The notes: a model not told the origin generated them from the sequence alone. A stretch of DNA of 23,930 bases from Candidatus Tharpella sp. (GCA_021163565.1 JAGGTT010000204.1:1-23930); one strand, 5' to 3'. Positions 8,649 to 17,180 are shown, counted from the first letter of the stretch. A program made the numbers and translations.

Positions 8649-8907
8649 TATCTGAATCCTCTCTATCGTAGAAATCCTCACGCTGGGCAAGCCAGACGTG
8701 AGAGAGCCCCTTGCAGAAAACTATCATCCCGAGACAACCGAACAGCGTAAACAGAGCCCAGAAACCGATAATCGAATCACCCCAGAAATGCGGATGATGT
8801 CTCTCCACGAGAAAATCAAAAACTAAAGTCCCGATGAGATAGGCAAAAAACACCCATTTCAAGACCTTTGCATGAGCCCGCAGATAACCTAAAACTTTAG
8901 CCATCAT
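8638..8907 (-). CDS. Small two-helix membrane protein inside the nuo operon
   Basis: An 89-residue protein with two predicted membrane helices (about 17-34 and 46-66) and a charged tail, LAQREDFYDREDSDNVE. It overlaps the upstream MrpD-like gene by 4 nt (ATGA) and the downstream L-type gene by 11 nt, so it is translationally embedded between the two antiporter genes. A second ATG follows immediately and could be the real start. It is not one of the standard complex I subunits and does not look like NuoA, J or K. I recall similar unnamed proteins beside MrpD-like genes in other deltaproteobacterial nuo clusters, but cannot verify that here. A structural role at the junction of the extra pump is inference. 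Confidence 0.8.
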   Translation of the reverse strand: MMAKVLGYLRAHAKVLKWVFFAYLIGTLVFDFLVERHHPHFWGDSIIGFWALFTLFGCLGMIVFCKGLSHVWLAQREDFYDREDSDNVE

Positions 8908-10397
8908 GCTCCCACCATTACATGTATAATATTAAGAAATAGATCAGGGTAAATACCTAGAATCATTGAGATGGCTGCCGTAATCAGAAGCGGTACAACC
9001 ATAAACATTATTAAGCGATTATTCTCAAGCGAGCCGCTCATGGACGCATCCTCAGGCAATTCCTTACCGAAAAATGCTTTCAGAAAAACCGGCACAAAAT
9101 AACCGGCATTAAGCAGACTACTGACTAGCAACACCACGAGCAGACCAACGCTCTTTAACTCCATAGCTCCGAGTGCCAGAAACCATTTGGTGACGAAACC
9201 GCTGGACGGGGGTACCCCGATCATACTCAGTGAGGCGATCCCGAAGGCAATCATGGTGAGCGGCATACGCCGACCCAGCCCACCCATCTCCTTGATATCT
9301 TTTTTCCCGGTGGCAACAAAAATCGCCCCGGCACAAAAGAAGAGAGTAATCTTTGAAAAGGCATGGTTGGCAATATGAATCAAACCACCGGTAATCCCGC
9401 TCGGAGTCAGCATCGCCACACCGAGAATGATATAGGAGAGCTGACTTATTGTCGAATATGCGAGCCTAGCCTTAAGGTTGCTTTTACTCAAAGCAATAAT
9501 TGAGGCGGTAATTATAGTAAACGAGACAAAATAGGCGGTTATTATACCGAGGTTGAGATTATGCAGTATCTGCACGCCGTAAACCGACAACATAACCCGG
9601 CAGATCGAAAAGACCCCGACTTTAACAACGACAACCGCATGCAGGAGGGCACTGACCGGAGTCGGCGCCACCATCGCAGACGGCAACCAGTTATGAAACG
9701 GCATAATCCCAGCTTTGGCAAAACCGAAAAGACAGAGAAAATAGGAGACCGCAACCAGAACATGATTGGCACCCGCAGGGAAAATACCATTGACAATGCC
9801 GGTATAGCAGAAATCCAGAGTCCCACACTGCATATAGATAATTACCATCGCCGGCAATAAAAATGCCTTTGAGGTAAACATCAAATAAACAATATATTTT
9901 TTAGCTCCGGCGTAACCCTCGGCATCCTGGTGATGCGCAACCAGCGGATAGGTAAAAATGGAAACAATCTCGTAAAAGAGATAAAGTGTAAACAGGCTGC
10001 CAGCAAAAGCGGCTCCCATCGCCGCACCGACCGCAACTGCATAGCAGACATAAAACCGGGTCTGGGCATGTTCATCTAGGCCCCGCATATAACCGATGCA
10101 GTAAAAACTGGCTAAAATCCAGAGGAAAGAGGCGGTGCCGGCAAAGATGATTCCCAGACCATCCAGATGAAACTTGATATTCACTCCAGGATAAAGAGTC
10201 GCCAGAGTAAATTCATAGGTTCCACCGGCCAGAATATGCGGCAATAGGCTTAAGACTGAAAGAAATGTCAGGATCGAGCCAATGACCGACCAAGACTCCC
10301 GGAGATTTGGCTTTTTGCCGGAAAACATGACAAGCAGTGCTGTCAACATCGGCAAGGCTGAGGTCAGCAGGATCTTACTGGTAATAATCGTATCCAT
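8904..10397 (-). CDS. Extra MrpD-like antiporter subunit of the complex I operon
   Basis: A proton-conducting antiporter-like protein of 497 residues and about 14 membrane segments, placed between nuoK and the L-type gene. It is additional to the L, M and N types, so the operon has four such subunits. Channel residues are complete: Glu143 (LYLFYEIVSIF), Lys228 (GFAKAGIMPFHNW), Lys259 (VVVVKVGVF) and Lys404 (SGFVTKW). The segment HIANHAFSKITLFF fits the MrpD/NuoL family. It has no lateral-helix tail. A free-standing Mrp antiporter is unlikely because MrpA, B, C, E, F and G are absent. The ATG at 10397 has only a weak, distant GAGG. Family placement is firm; membership in the assembled complex is inferred from operon position. 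Confidence 0.88.
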   Translation of the reverse strand: MDTIITSKILLTSALPMLTALLVMFSGKKPNLRESWSVIGSILTFLSVLSLLPHILAGGTYEFTLATLYPGVNIKFHLDGLGIIFAGTASFLWILASFYCIGYMRGLDEHAQTRFYVCYAVAVGAAMGAAFAGSLFTLYLFYEIVSIFTYPLVAHHQDAEGYAGAKKYIVYLMFTSKAFLLPAMVIIYMQCGTLDFCYTGIVNGIFPAGANHVLVAVSYFLCLFGFAKAGIMPFHNWLPSAMVAPTPVSALLHAVVVVKVGVFSICRVMLSVYGVQILHNLNLGIITAYFVSFTIITASIIALSKSNLKARLAYSTISQLSYIILGVAMLTPSGITGGLIHIANHAFSKITLFFCAGAIFVATGKKDIKEMGGLGRRMPLTMIAFGIASLSMIGVPPSSGFVTKWFLALGAMELKSVGLLVVLLVSSLLNAGYFVPVFLKAFFGKELPEDASMSGSLENNRLIMFMVVPLLITAAISMILGIYPDLFLNIIHVMVGA

Positions 10398-10422
10398 ATC
10401 TATTTAAAACCTCATATCCCCG

Positions 10423-10737
10423 CTAACCGCGCAGATCAGAAATCTGCTCCGGATCGGATGTTTTATATTTCCGGTAGACCGCAAAGATCAAACTCACAGC
10501 GATTGCTGCTTCCGCAGCGGCCAGGCCCATTATAAAAAGTGTAAAAATCTGGCCGGTGGTCGGATCCGGTGCCAGAAAACGGTTAAAGGCCATAAAGTTA
10601 AGCCCGGCACCATTAAGAATCAGCTCAATTGAAATCAGCATTCCGATCATTGAGCGATGCTGCATGATGCCGTAAAGCCCTATGGCCAGTAAAAAGACGG
10701 CAATTATCAGATAGGTATGAAGAGTATAACTAATCAC
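10423..10737 (-). CDS. nuoK: NADH-quinone oxidoreductase-like subunit K
   Basis: Small three-helix membrane subunit that links the quinone-site module to the antiporter-like pumps. The 104-residue length is normal. Family features include two membrane-buried glutamates, in MLISIELILNGAGLNF (helix 2) and AAAEAAIAVSL (helix 3), both part of the proton-relay axis. The start is GTG, abutting the TAA of nuoJ without a gap, with AGGGGG about 10 nt upstream inside nuoJ. It is followed by 25 nt and then the extra MrpD-like gene. Confidence 0.95.
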   Translation of the reverse strand: MISYTLHTYLIIAVFLLAIGLYGIMQHRSMIGMLISIELILNGAGLNFMAFNRFLAPDPTTGQIFTLFIMGLAAAEAAIAVSLIFAVYRKYKTSDPEQISDLRG

Positions 10738-11262
10738 TTACTTAATCCCCCTACGCTTGCCATTCCAGGTTATTGCCACAGCTCCGATCATAGCAATCAT
10801 GAGAATAACCGAGATAAGTTCAAAAGCCAGACCGTAACGGGTCATCAGAGTCTCACCCAGATGCGCCAGGCTGTAATCTCCCGAACCCGCACCGGTGGCC
10901 GGAACCCATTGTGTTTTAACCAGGGCAAATGACAACACCCCAAGGGTTAATAGTGAAGTCACAATCGCCAGAAGTGTATTTTTCGGCCCGATCGCATATT
11001 CGGCCAACTGTTTCGGGGTATAGCCAACCATTATCCCGAAGACAATCATAATACAGACGGCCCCGACATAGATTAAAATCTGCATTAATGCCAGAAACGG
11101 GCTGTTCAGATAAAGGTAAAGCCCGGCAATCCCGAACATCGCCATCGCCAGCCCCATTACCGCCTTCATCAAGATCGGCGATGTCACCGCCACCAGAGCC
11201 CCGAAAATAATCAGGACGACAAAGAGGTAAAAGAAAATTTCAGTAAAGGTTCCGTAAGCCAT
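10738..11262 (-). CDS. nuoJ: NADH-quinone oxidoreductase-like subunit J
   Basis: Membrane subunit of 174 residues and five predicted helices. The conserved third helix is seen in LMQILIYVGAVCIMIVFGIM, containing the YVGA motif whose flexing is associated with coupling in complex I structures. The ATG overlaps the nuoI stop by one base (TGATG), indicating coupled translation. The C-terminus is short, ending WNGKRRGIK. Confidence 0.95.
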   Translation of the reverse strand: MAYGTFTEIFFYLFVVLIIFGALVAVTSPILMKAVMGLAMAMFGIAGLYLYLNSPFLALMQILIYVGAVCIMIVFGIMVGYTPKQLAEYAIGPKNTLLAIVTSLLTLGVLSFALVKTQWVPATGAGSGDYSLAHLGETLMTRYGLAFELISVILMIAMIGAVAITWNGKRRGIK

Positions 11263-11741
11263 CAGTTGCCTCCGGCGGCCGCAGCAAGGGGTTGGATATG
11301 CCGGCGATTAAGCCTTTCAATAAGATCGTAATGAAACTCCTCACGGGTAAAACCGGCAATATTATAGTCCTGCGAATAGTCGAGCGCCGATTTCGGACAG
11401 GTCTCAACACAACTGCCGCAGAGGCTGCATTTAGTGAAATCAAGTGAAAATTGAGTAAGAATCTTACCTTTCACGCCCTCTTTTTTCTCACCTTTAACGA
11501 CAAGACAGTTAGAAGGACAGGCTTTCGCACACATGCCGCAGACAATACAGTCGCATTTACCGGTTTCCGGGTTGAATACCAACTCGACATGGCCGCGGTA
11601 GTTGGGGGTGATGTCACACTCCTCGCGCGGGTACTGAACGGTTACGATCGGCTTAAACATCTCGACTATGGTCAATTTAAGACCAATCAGCAGACTCTTG
11701 CCACCGAACCAGAGTTCGCCAAAATATCCTCGTTTATTCAT
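11262..11741 (-). CDS. nuoI: NADH-quinone oxidoreductase-like subunit I (2x[4Fe-4S])
   Basis: Ferredoxin-like subunit of the peripheral arm that carries electrons toward the N2 cluster in NuoB. The 159 residues contain two CxxCxxCxxxCP motifs (CIVCGMCAKACP and CSLCGSCVETCP), ligating clusters N6a and N6b. With no NuoE, F or G, this subunit is a likely entry point for electrons from a soluble donor such as ferredoxin (inference). Its ATG overlaps the nuoH stop by 4 nt. The N-terminal amphipathic stretch (about 8-30) is usual for the family. Confidence 0.95.
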   Translation of the reverse strand: MNKRGYFGELWFGGKSLLIGLKLTIVEMFKPIVTVQYPREECDITPNYRGHVELVFNPETGKCDCIVCGMCAKACPSNCLVVKGEKKEGVKGKILTQFSLDFTKCSLCGSCVETCPKSALDYSQDYNIAGFTREEFHYDLIERLNRRHIQPLAAAAGGN

Positions 11742-12706
11742 ATCAGTTTAACCACTACCGCTGTAATGAGAAGATTAACCAGGGCGAAAGGGATCAGATA
11801 TTTCCAGCAAAAGCTCATCAATTGATCAAACCGTACCCTGGGATAAGTCCAGCGGATCCAGATCATGACAAACAGCAGACCATATACCTTGAGCATAAAC
11901 CAGACAATACCGGTAAAGTCACCCAACGGCAACGGAATACCTTTCCAGCCGCCTAAAAAAAGTACCGTTGCGATTGAGCAGACGGTAAACATATTGGCAT
12001 ATTCAGCGAGAAAGAAGAAGCTGAACCCCATACCGCTGTATTCCGTATGAAAACCGGCCGTCAATTCACTCTCGGCCTCAGGCATATCGAAAGGGGCACG
12101 GTTGGTCTCGGCCATACCGGAAATAAAATAGATGATAAAGGCGAGCGGCTGAACCAGAATGAACCAGTAGTACTTCTGGGCCGCGACAATCCCCTGCAGA
12201 CTGAAAGTACTGGTCATAAAGATGATTGAAAGCAGGGAAAGCAGCATTGGTATTTCGTAGGAAACTGCCTGGGCAACGGAACGGAAGGTGCCGAAAAGTG
12301 AATATTTATTATTTGAGGCCCAACCTGCAACCAGGATGGCAATAACATTGATTGAGGTCATGGCGAGGATGAATATCAGGCTGATATCCATCGACACGAT
12401 CTGCAGTTTTTTACTGAACGGAATGACCACAAATGGCAGAACACAGGGAGCAAAAGAGAGCAGCGGCGCCAACCGAAACAAAAAACGGTTCGAACCTTCG
12501 GGCACTATCAGCTGTTTACCAATTAATTTGATACCATCAATCAGAAGCTGTAAAATCCCGTGCGGTCCGACTTCCATCAGCCCGGGACGACGCTGAATAT
12601 GGGCCGAGACCTTACGTTCCATGTAACCTAAGATCATGGCATTAAGGAAAACAAAGGCCACCACTATCACAGAGGCGATGATCATTCGTAATAACTCAGG
12701 GGGCAT
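11738..12706 (-). CDS. nuoH: NADH-quinone oxidoreductase-like subunit H
   Basis: Membrane subunit that forms the quinone chamber with NuoB and NuoD. The 322 residues contain the conserved N-terminal motif YMERKVSAHIQRRPG and the quinone-site loop AETNRAPFDMPEAESELTAG. Both are fully intact, including the acidic residues of the E-channel. The ATG has GGAG seven nt upstream. Only 52 nt separate it from nuoD, where nuoE, nuoF and nuoG stand in many bacteria; none is present. Confidence 0.96.
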   Translation of the reverse strand: MPPELLRMIIASVIVVAFVFLNAMILGYMERKVSAHIQRRPGLMEVGPHGILQLLIDGIKLIGKQLIVPEGSNRFLFRLAPLLSFAPCVLPFVVIPFSKKLQIVSMDISLIFILAMTSINVIAILVAGWASNNKYSLFGTFRSVAQAVSYEIPMLLSLLSIIFMTSTFSLQGIVAAQKYYWFILVQPLAFIIYFISGMAETNRAPFDMPEAESELTAGFHTEYSGMGFSFFFLAEYANMFTVCSIATVLFLGGWKGIPLPLGDFTGIVWFMLKVYGLLFVMIWIRWTYPRVRFDQLMSFCWKYLIPFALVNLLITAVVVKLI

Positions 12707-12758
12707 ATCACTACTCCACTAAAAATAAACTCAGTGCTTAATCTACGTAACGCTTAAC

Positions 12759-13895
12759 CTACCTGTCGATCTCGGGAATAACCAAGTCCATACTGCCCAT
12801 AGCCGCAACCAGGTCGGATAACAGCATCCCCTGACAGAGCTCCGGCAACACACTCAGGTTCGAATAGGACGGCACCCGAATTTTAAGACGATAAGGAATA
12901 TCACCGCCACCACTAACCAGATAATAAGTCAACTCACCCCGAGCGGCCTCGACCGCAAAGCTTGAATCACCGGTCGGCATCTTCAATTTTTTCGGAACTT
13001 TTGCAAGGAAAGGCCCATCGGGCAACTGATCGAGGGCCTGCTCAATAATCCGCAAACTCTGTTCGATCTCCTCCAAACGAACCAAATAACGATCATATGA
13101 GTCACCGTTTTGACCAGTCGGAATATCGAAATCAAACTTTGGATAAACTGAATAGGGTTCGTTTTTTCGCACATCATAAGCGATCCCGGAACCCCTTAAA
13201 ACCGGCCCGGTAACCCCATAACGGCGAGCCATATCTAAACTGATAACCCCAACCCCTTCGGTTCGCTTGATAAAGATAATGTTACCGGTAACCAGTTTAT
13301 TGTAGACATCAAAACGTTCCCGCTGGCGCTTGATAAAAGCCCGGGTTTTTTCGACAAAGTTGTCGTCGATGTCCTTACAGACCCCGCCGACCCTGAAGTA
13401 ACAGTAGGTCAAACGGGAACCGGTAACATCTTCAAGGATGTCAAGTACCTGTTCACGGTCATCAAAGGTATAGAGAATCGGGGTGAAAGCCCCCATATCG
13501 AGAAGCATGGCACCAATCCAGAGGTGGTGACTGACAATCCGGTTGAGCTCTGACGTAATAACCCGAATATATTCGGCCCGGGCCGGGACTTCAATCCCGC
13601 AGATCCGCTCAAACAGAGCGACATAGCCGTGGTTGTAAGGCAGGGCCGCGGCATAATCCATACGCCCGGTATTGGGCATAAAGGCCATCCAGTTTTTATG
13701 CTCAGCCATCTTCTCCTGCATCCGGTGGCCATAACCCAAAACCGGCTGCGGATCGATGACATACTCACCGTCCATCTCTAAAAGAACTCGCAGAACCCCG
13801 TGCGTACTTGGATGCTGCGGCCCCATATTGAGATAGTAGCGATTATCGTGCGGGATGTCGGTTGCCGGCTCAAGATTTTGCTGTGCAGTTTCCAT
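12759..13895 (-). CDS. nuoD: NADH-quinone oxidoreductase-like subunit D
   Basis: Catalytic peripheral subunit related to the large subunit of NiFe hydrogenases, forming the quinone-reduction site with NuoB. The 378 residues start with the hallmark MGPQHPSTHGVLR near residue 25, and the C-terminus VAAMGSMDLVIPEIDR is typical. It is not fused to NuoC. The ATG overlaps the nuoC stop by one base (TGATG). The hydrogenase cysteine ligands are absent, as expected for a true NuoD. Confidence 0.96.
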   Translation of the reverse strand: METAQQNLEPATDIPHDNRYYLNMGPQHPSTHGVLRVLLEMDGEYVIDPQPVLGYGHRMQEKMAEHKNWMAFMPNTGRMDYAAALPYNHGYVALFERICGIEVPARAEYIRVITSELNRIVSHHLWIGAMLLDMGAFTPILYTFDDREQVLDILEDVTGSRLTYCYFRVGGVCKDIDDNFVEKTRAFIKRQRERFDVYNKLVTGNIIFIKRTEGVGVISLDMARRYGVTGPVLRGSGIAYDVRKNEPYSVYPKFDFDIPTGQNGDSYDRYLVRLEEIEQSLRIIEQALDQLPDGPFLAKVPKKLKMPTGDSSFAVEAARGELTYYLVSGGGDIPYRLKIRVPSYSNLSVLPELCQGMLLSDLVAAMGSMDLVIPEIDR

Positions 13896-14407
13896 CAGTC
13901 TGTATCCGCCTTCTCATCCGTTTCAGGTTGCTCTTCCACGGTAACCCAGCGTACCGCCGCTGATTCTTTAATATTATCACTGTTTTTCAGAAGAGGTTTA
14001 AGATCAACATCCTCTTCGGCCAGAATCAAGGGAACCAGGTTGGGGTGATCAATAAAAATAACCCCATAGAAATCACGGGTCTCACGCTCGTGCCAATCAG
14101 CCCCCTGGAAGATATCGGAGATAGTTGGAATCGCATTATTGCTATCCACTACCACCCGCAACACCAGCCGGCAGAGCCGGTCATAACTCGCGAACTGATA
14201 GATAATTTCAATTGCGGGGTCGACATGAAGACCGCCGACAAAAACCAGATACATCTCCTGCTCAAGCATGCACTGAGCAAATTCACGTAACCGGCCCGCA
14301 TCAAGATCAATCTCAAAATGGTAGCCACGCTCGGCATAATCGCATTCGTTAAGTACAATCGATTGTTCACTAAGAGCTGTGACAAGTTTCTCAGTAGCTG
14401 GGTGCAT
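13895..14407 (-). CDS. nuoC: NADH-quinone oxidoreductase-like subunit C
   Basis: Structural peripheral-arm subunit (30-kDa type), 170 residues. The family signature appears as [19 protein letters not shown], with the common aromatic/Gly pair. It then ends in an acidic tail ([13 protein letters not shown]). The ATG at 14407 lies inside the end of nuoB (17-nt overlap) and has GAGGA nine nt upstream. Confidence 0.94.
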   Translation of the reverse strand: MHPATEKLVTALSEQSIVLNECDYAERGYHFEIDLDAGRLREFAQCMLEQEMYLVFVGGLHVDPAIEIIYQFASYDRLCRLVLRVVVDSNNAIPTISDIFQGADWHERETRDFYGVIFIDHPNLVPLILAEEDVDLKPLLKNSDNIKESAAVRWVTVEEQPETDEKADTD

Positions 14408-14990
14408 CGGACATCTTCCTCTGGGGGAACGGATGACGAACCCCGCTAATCTTCTCCTGAAGCTTCAAAATGCCCTCAAGCAGTCCTTCCGGACGCGGCG
14501 GGCAACCGGGCACATAGACATCAACCGGGATCAGTTTATCGACCCCTTCAATCACATTATAGTTCTCTTCAACTGCAAACGGGCCGCCTGAGATCGCACA
14601 ATTACCCATCGCAATCACCCACTTGGGCGAAGGCATCTGATCATAAAGAGTCATCACGGCAGAAGCCATCTTTTTATTAACCGTACCGGCGACAATCATT
14701 AAGTCACTCTGGCGCGGCGAAGGCCTGAAAACCTCGGAACCGAAACGGGAGATATCGAAACGGGCCATTCCTAAGCTCATCATTTCGATCGCACAGCAGG
14801 CCAGACCGAATGTCATCGGCCAGAGCGAGTTCGCCCGGCAGAGGTTAAAAATCTCATCGGCTATCTTATTTTGAAACAGCGGCCCGGGATCTCGAACTAC
14901 AAGATTTCCCGGTTCTCCTCGTTTCAGCCGCTCCTGAAGCTCAGCGGCATAGGAGTGAACCCCTAGTTTTCCTCTCTCTTGATCGCCCAC
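14391..14990 (-). CDS. nuoB: NADH-quinone oxidoreductase-like subunit B (N2 cluster)
   Basis: Carries the N2 [4Fe-4S] cluster that reduces quinone. Ligands are the adjacent cysteines in [10 protein letters not shown], plus the cysteines in GNCAISGG and [10 protein letters not shown]. The frame is open from an ATG at 15011, but that codon has no Shine-Dalgarno. The GTG seven codons later, at 14990, has AAGGAG seven nt upstream, so I prefer GTG (199 residues). It still overlaps nuoA by 28 nt. Choosing the ATG would add MGKRSFY only and would not change function. Confidence 0.93.
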   Translation of the reverse strand: MGDQERGKLGVHSYAAELQERLKRGEPGNLVVRDPGPLFQNKIADEIFNLCRANSLWPMTFGLACCAIEMMSLGMARFDISRFGSEVFRPSPRQSDLMIVAGTVNKKMASAVMTLYDQMPSPKWVIAMGNCAISGGPFAVEENYNVIEGVDKLIPVDVYVPGCPPRPEGLLEGILKLQEKISGVRHPFPQRKMSDAPSY

Positions 14991-15355
14991 GTAAAAACTC
15001 CTTTTACCCATATATATGCGATGGCCATGGTCAAAATTCCAACAAAAAGAAACAACTCCAGAACCCCCTGCATTCCAGGTACTCGATCATAGGCTGCAGC
15101 TACCGGGAAGAGATAGAGAATATCAACATCAAAGGCCAGGAAAATTAAGGCATACAGGTAGTATGCTGCACCGAAACGAATATCCCAGGCGGAACCATAC
15201 GGATCCATACCACACTCATAGGTGAGCATAGTCTTCTTGTTGACAGTCCGGGGACGAAAGATATCGGAGATTACGAAAGGCGCGAATCCGGCAATAACAC
15301 CACCAGCCAGAACCACGATGACATAGACAAAATCAAGGACGTGCGGAGCAGGCAT
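14963..15355 (-). CDS. nuoA: NADH-quinone oxidoreductase-like subunit A
   Basis: Small three-helix membrane subunit (130 residues). The conserved loop between helix 1 and 2 contains the cysteine motif YECGMDP; helices 2 and 3 follow, with acidic residues in [15 protein letters not shown]. It is the first gene of the operon. The ATG at 15355 has GGGGG 5-6 nt upstream; a TTG directly before it is an alternative. The promoter candidate lies about 135 nt upstream. Confidence 0.95.
   Translation of the reverse strand: MPAPHVLDFVYVIVVLAGGVIAGFAPFVISDIFRPRTVNKKTMLTYECGMDPYGSAWDIRFGAAYYLYALIFLAFDVDILYLFPVAAAYDRVPGMQGVLELFLFVGILTMAIAYIWVKGVFTWAIKREEN
14998..15003 (-). promoter_or_regulatory. Ribosome binding site deciding the nuoB start
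   Basis: AAGGAG on the minus strand sits seven nt before the GTG at 14990, inside the nuoA coding region. The ATG at 15011 has only an A/T-rich, purine-poor leader. This argues for the GTG start. Confidence 0.6.
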
Positions 15356-15488
15356 CAAATCCCCCTGTTACCGAACATTAAAAAGAGTTCAACACGATGG
15401 TTGAACCGGAAACCGAGCCGCAGATTGAATTAAGTTAACCTCTATCTGCCGGCCCATTTTAAAACAACACAGACCGTAAATCGCAAAA

Positions 15489-15517
15489 AACATAGTCCAT
15501 CAAAAAGACAAAGTCAA
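15489..15517 (-). promoter_or_regulatory. Candidate sigma-70-type promoter of the nuo operon
   Basis: On the minus strand TTGACT (15517-15512) and TATGTT (15494-15489) are spaced by exactly 17 nt, matching the consensus at five and four of six positions. The predicted leader to nuoA is about 125 nt long. No clear Rex-type palindrome could be completed around it. Inferred from hexamers only. Confidence 0.5.
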
Positions 15518-15670
15518 GATTTTTTTCAGACTCTCTCGGCGGCAAAATAGTTAACAATTTTACTCAATTGCAAAAGAACAACAATAACCGCCAGTTGACT
15601 ATTTTTTTAAATTGTCGACAAAATATCCGAGCATCAGTAGAACAGCATTACACTTTGATTGCAGAACAAA

Positions 15671-15708
15671 AAGAAAGAGCATCCGGTTCCAGCCGGATGC
15701 TCTTTCTT
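15671..15708 (-). terminator. Rho-independent terminator after nfnB
   Basis: A perfect 16-bp stem (15671-15686 with 15693-15708) and 6-nt loop, with a G/C core of GCATCCGG. On the minus strand it ends in CTTTCTT followed by further T, as expected downstream of nfnB. It separates nfnAB from the nuo operon, so the two have independent transcripts. Confidence 0.85.
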
Positions 15709-15767
15709 GGTCAAACTTAATGAGATCTTAATCTGACAAAACTATTGATAAGTTCTGTCATAATACA

Positions 15768-17180
15768 TTAGGTATCCTGCAGATATTCATGAATTGCCAC
15801 AGCAGCCTTTTTCCCGGCCCCCATCGCTTCAATTACAGTCGCCGCACCGGTCACGATATCACCCCCGGCGTAAACCCCCGTCATGCTTGTTTTGCCGGTT
15901 TCCAGATCGGCATCGATATTACCCCAACGGTTGGTTTTCAGATCGGGTGTCGTTGACGGTACCAGCGGATTGGGACCGTTACCGATAGCAACCACCACCG
16001 TATCAACTTCGACCACAAACTCAGACCCGGGAATTTCGACCGGACGCCGGCGGCCGGACTCATCCGGTTCACCCAGCTCCATTTTAATACACTCAACTCC
16101 GGTCAGCCAGCCTTTTTCATCACCAATCAGACGCTCAGGATTAGCCAGCAGGAGAAATTCAACCCCCTCTTCACCAGCATGATGAATCTCTTCATCACGA
16201 GCCGGCATCTCATCCATTGAGCGGCGATAGATGATATAGGATTTTTCTGCGCCGAGACGCAGAGCCGTCCGTGATGAATCCATGGCTACGTTACCGCCGC
16301 CGAAGGTCGCAACCCGTTTGCCTTTGACAATCGGGGTATCATATTCGGGAAAGAGATAGGCTTTCATCAGATTTGAGCGGGTCAGGTACTCATTCGCCGA
16401 GTAAACCCCGTTCAGGTTCTCACCTTCAATCTTCATAAAAACCGGCAAGCCGGCACCGGTGCCGATGAAGCAGGCATCAAAACGCTCAAGCAGTTCGTCA
16501 ACCGTCTCAATCCGGCCGACCACATAACTCTCAACAATTTTGACACCCAAAGATTTGAGATAATCAACTTCCGCCTGAACAATCGCTTTTGGCAACCGGA
16601 ATTCCGGAATCCCGTAAACCAGGACACCTCCGGTTTTATGCAGGGCCTCAAAAATTGTCACATCATGACCAAGTTTGACGAGATCACCGGCCACCGTCAA
16701 TCCGGCCGGACCACCACCGATAACGGCAACTTTTTTACCGGTTGCGGGAGCAATTTTCGGGAGTTGCATTTCACCCTGTTTACGCTCATAATCTGCGGCA
16801 AAACGCTCCAGGCGACCAATTGCAACCGATTCACCTTTTTTCGTCAACACGCATAGCGCCTCACACTGACTCTCCTGCGGACAAACCCGGCCGCAGACTG
16901 CGGGCAGAGCATTGGTCTCTTTGAGTTTGTGCGCGGCCCCGATAAAATCACCATCCGCGATCAAACCGACAAATTCGGGAATCTTGACATTAACCGGACA
17001 GCCTTCAACACATTTCGGTTTTTTACAGCGTAAGCAACGGCTCGCCTCCGCCATCGCGGTTTCATTTGAGTAGCCGAAGGGAACTTCTTCAAAATTGCGG
17101 GCTCTAACCTTGGCCTCCTGTTCCGGCATCGGATGCCGGGGCAGTTTTTTTGCCTTGTTTACCTTCTTCTCTTCAGCCAT
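15768..17180 (-). CDS. nfnB: NfnB: NADPH-binding subunit of electron-bifurcating transhydrogenase
   Basis: A 470-residue flavoprotein of the glutamate-synthase small-subunit family. Beside nfnA it is best read as NfnB, which binds ferredoxin and NADPH and holds the bifurcating FAD. The N-terminal cysteine-rich domain has C49, C52, C57, C61 and C96, C100, C106, C110 for two [4Fe-4S] clusters. The FAD motif VIGGGPAGLTVAGDL is at about 154-167, and the NADP motif FGGGNVAMD is near 294. The ATG overlaps the nfnA stop by one base. A stand-alone glutamate synthase beta subunit is less likely because no large gltB subunit is nearby and nfnA is coupled. NfnAB catalyses NADH + ferredoxin(red) + 2 NADP+ to NAD+ + ferredoxin(ox) + 2 NADPH, or the reverse (family knowledge). 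Confidence 0.9.
   Translation of the reverse strand: MAEEKKVNKAKKLPRHPMPEQEAKVRARNFEEVPFGYSNETAMAEASRCLRCKKPKCVEGCPVNVKIPEFVGLIADGDFIGAAHKLKETNALPAVCGRVCPQESQCEALCVLTKKGESVAIGRLERFAADYERKQGEMQLPKIAPATGKKVAVIGGGPAGLTVAGDLVKLGHDVTIFEALHKTGGVLVYGIPEFRLPKAIVQAEVDYLKSLGVKIVESYVVGRIETVDELLERFDACFIGTGAGLPVFMKIEGENLNGVYSANEYLTRSNLMKAYLFPEYDTPIVKGKRVATFGGGNVAMDSSRTALRLGAEKSYIIYRRSMDEMPARDEEIHHAGEEGVEFLLLANPERLIGDEKGWLTGVECIKMELGEPDESGRRRPVEIPGSEFVVEVDTVVVAIGNGPNPLVPSTTPDLKTNRWGNIDADLETGKTSMTGVYAGGDIVTGAATVIEAMGAGKKAAVAIHEYLQDT

Larger units (their letters stand above)
15356..15767. other. Intergenic region between nfnB and nuoA
   Basis: About 410 nt without a plausible gene. It holds the nfn terminator (15671-15708) and the nuo promoter (15489-15517). 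The rest is A/T-rich. A 10-bp palindrome TTGTCGACAA lies at 15612-15621, roughly 95 nt upstream of the -35; its significance is unknown. Confidence 0.6.

Noticed and set aside
8904..10397. A stand-alone Mrp-type Na+/H+ antiporter.
   Set aside because: Mrp antiporters need MrpA, B, C, E, F and G, none of which is here; the gene is embedded and translationally coupled within the nuo operon.
15612..15621. Palindrome TTGTCGACAA as a regulator site for nuo.
   Set aside because: Only 10 bp, far upstream of the -35, single copy, and matches no operator I can name; the Rex consensus cannot be completed.
15768..17180. Glutamate synthase small subunit (GltD).
   Set aside because: No large subunit nearby and the gene is one-base coupled to nfnA; the family resemblance is shared by NfnB.
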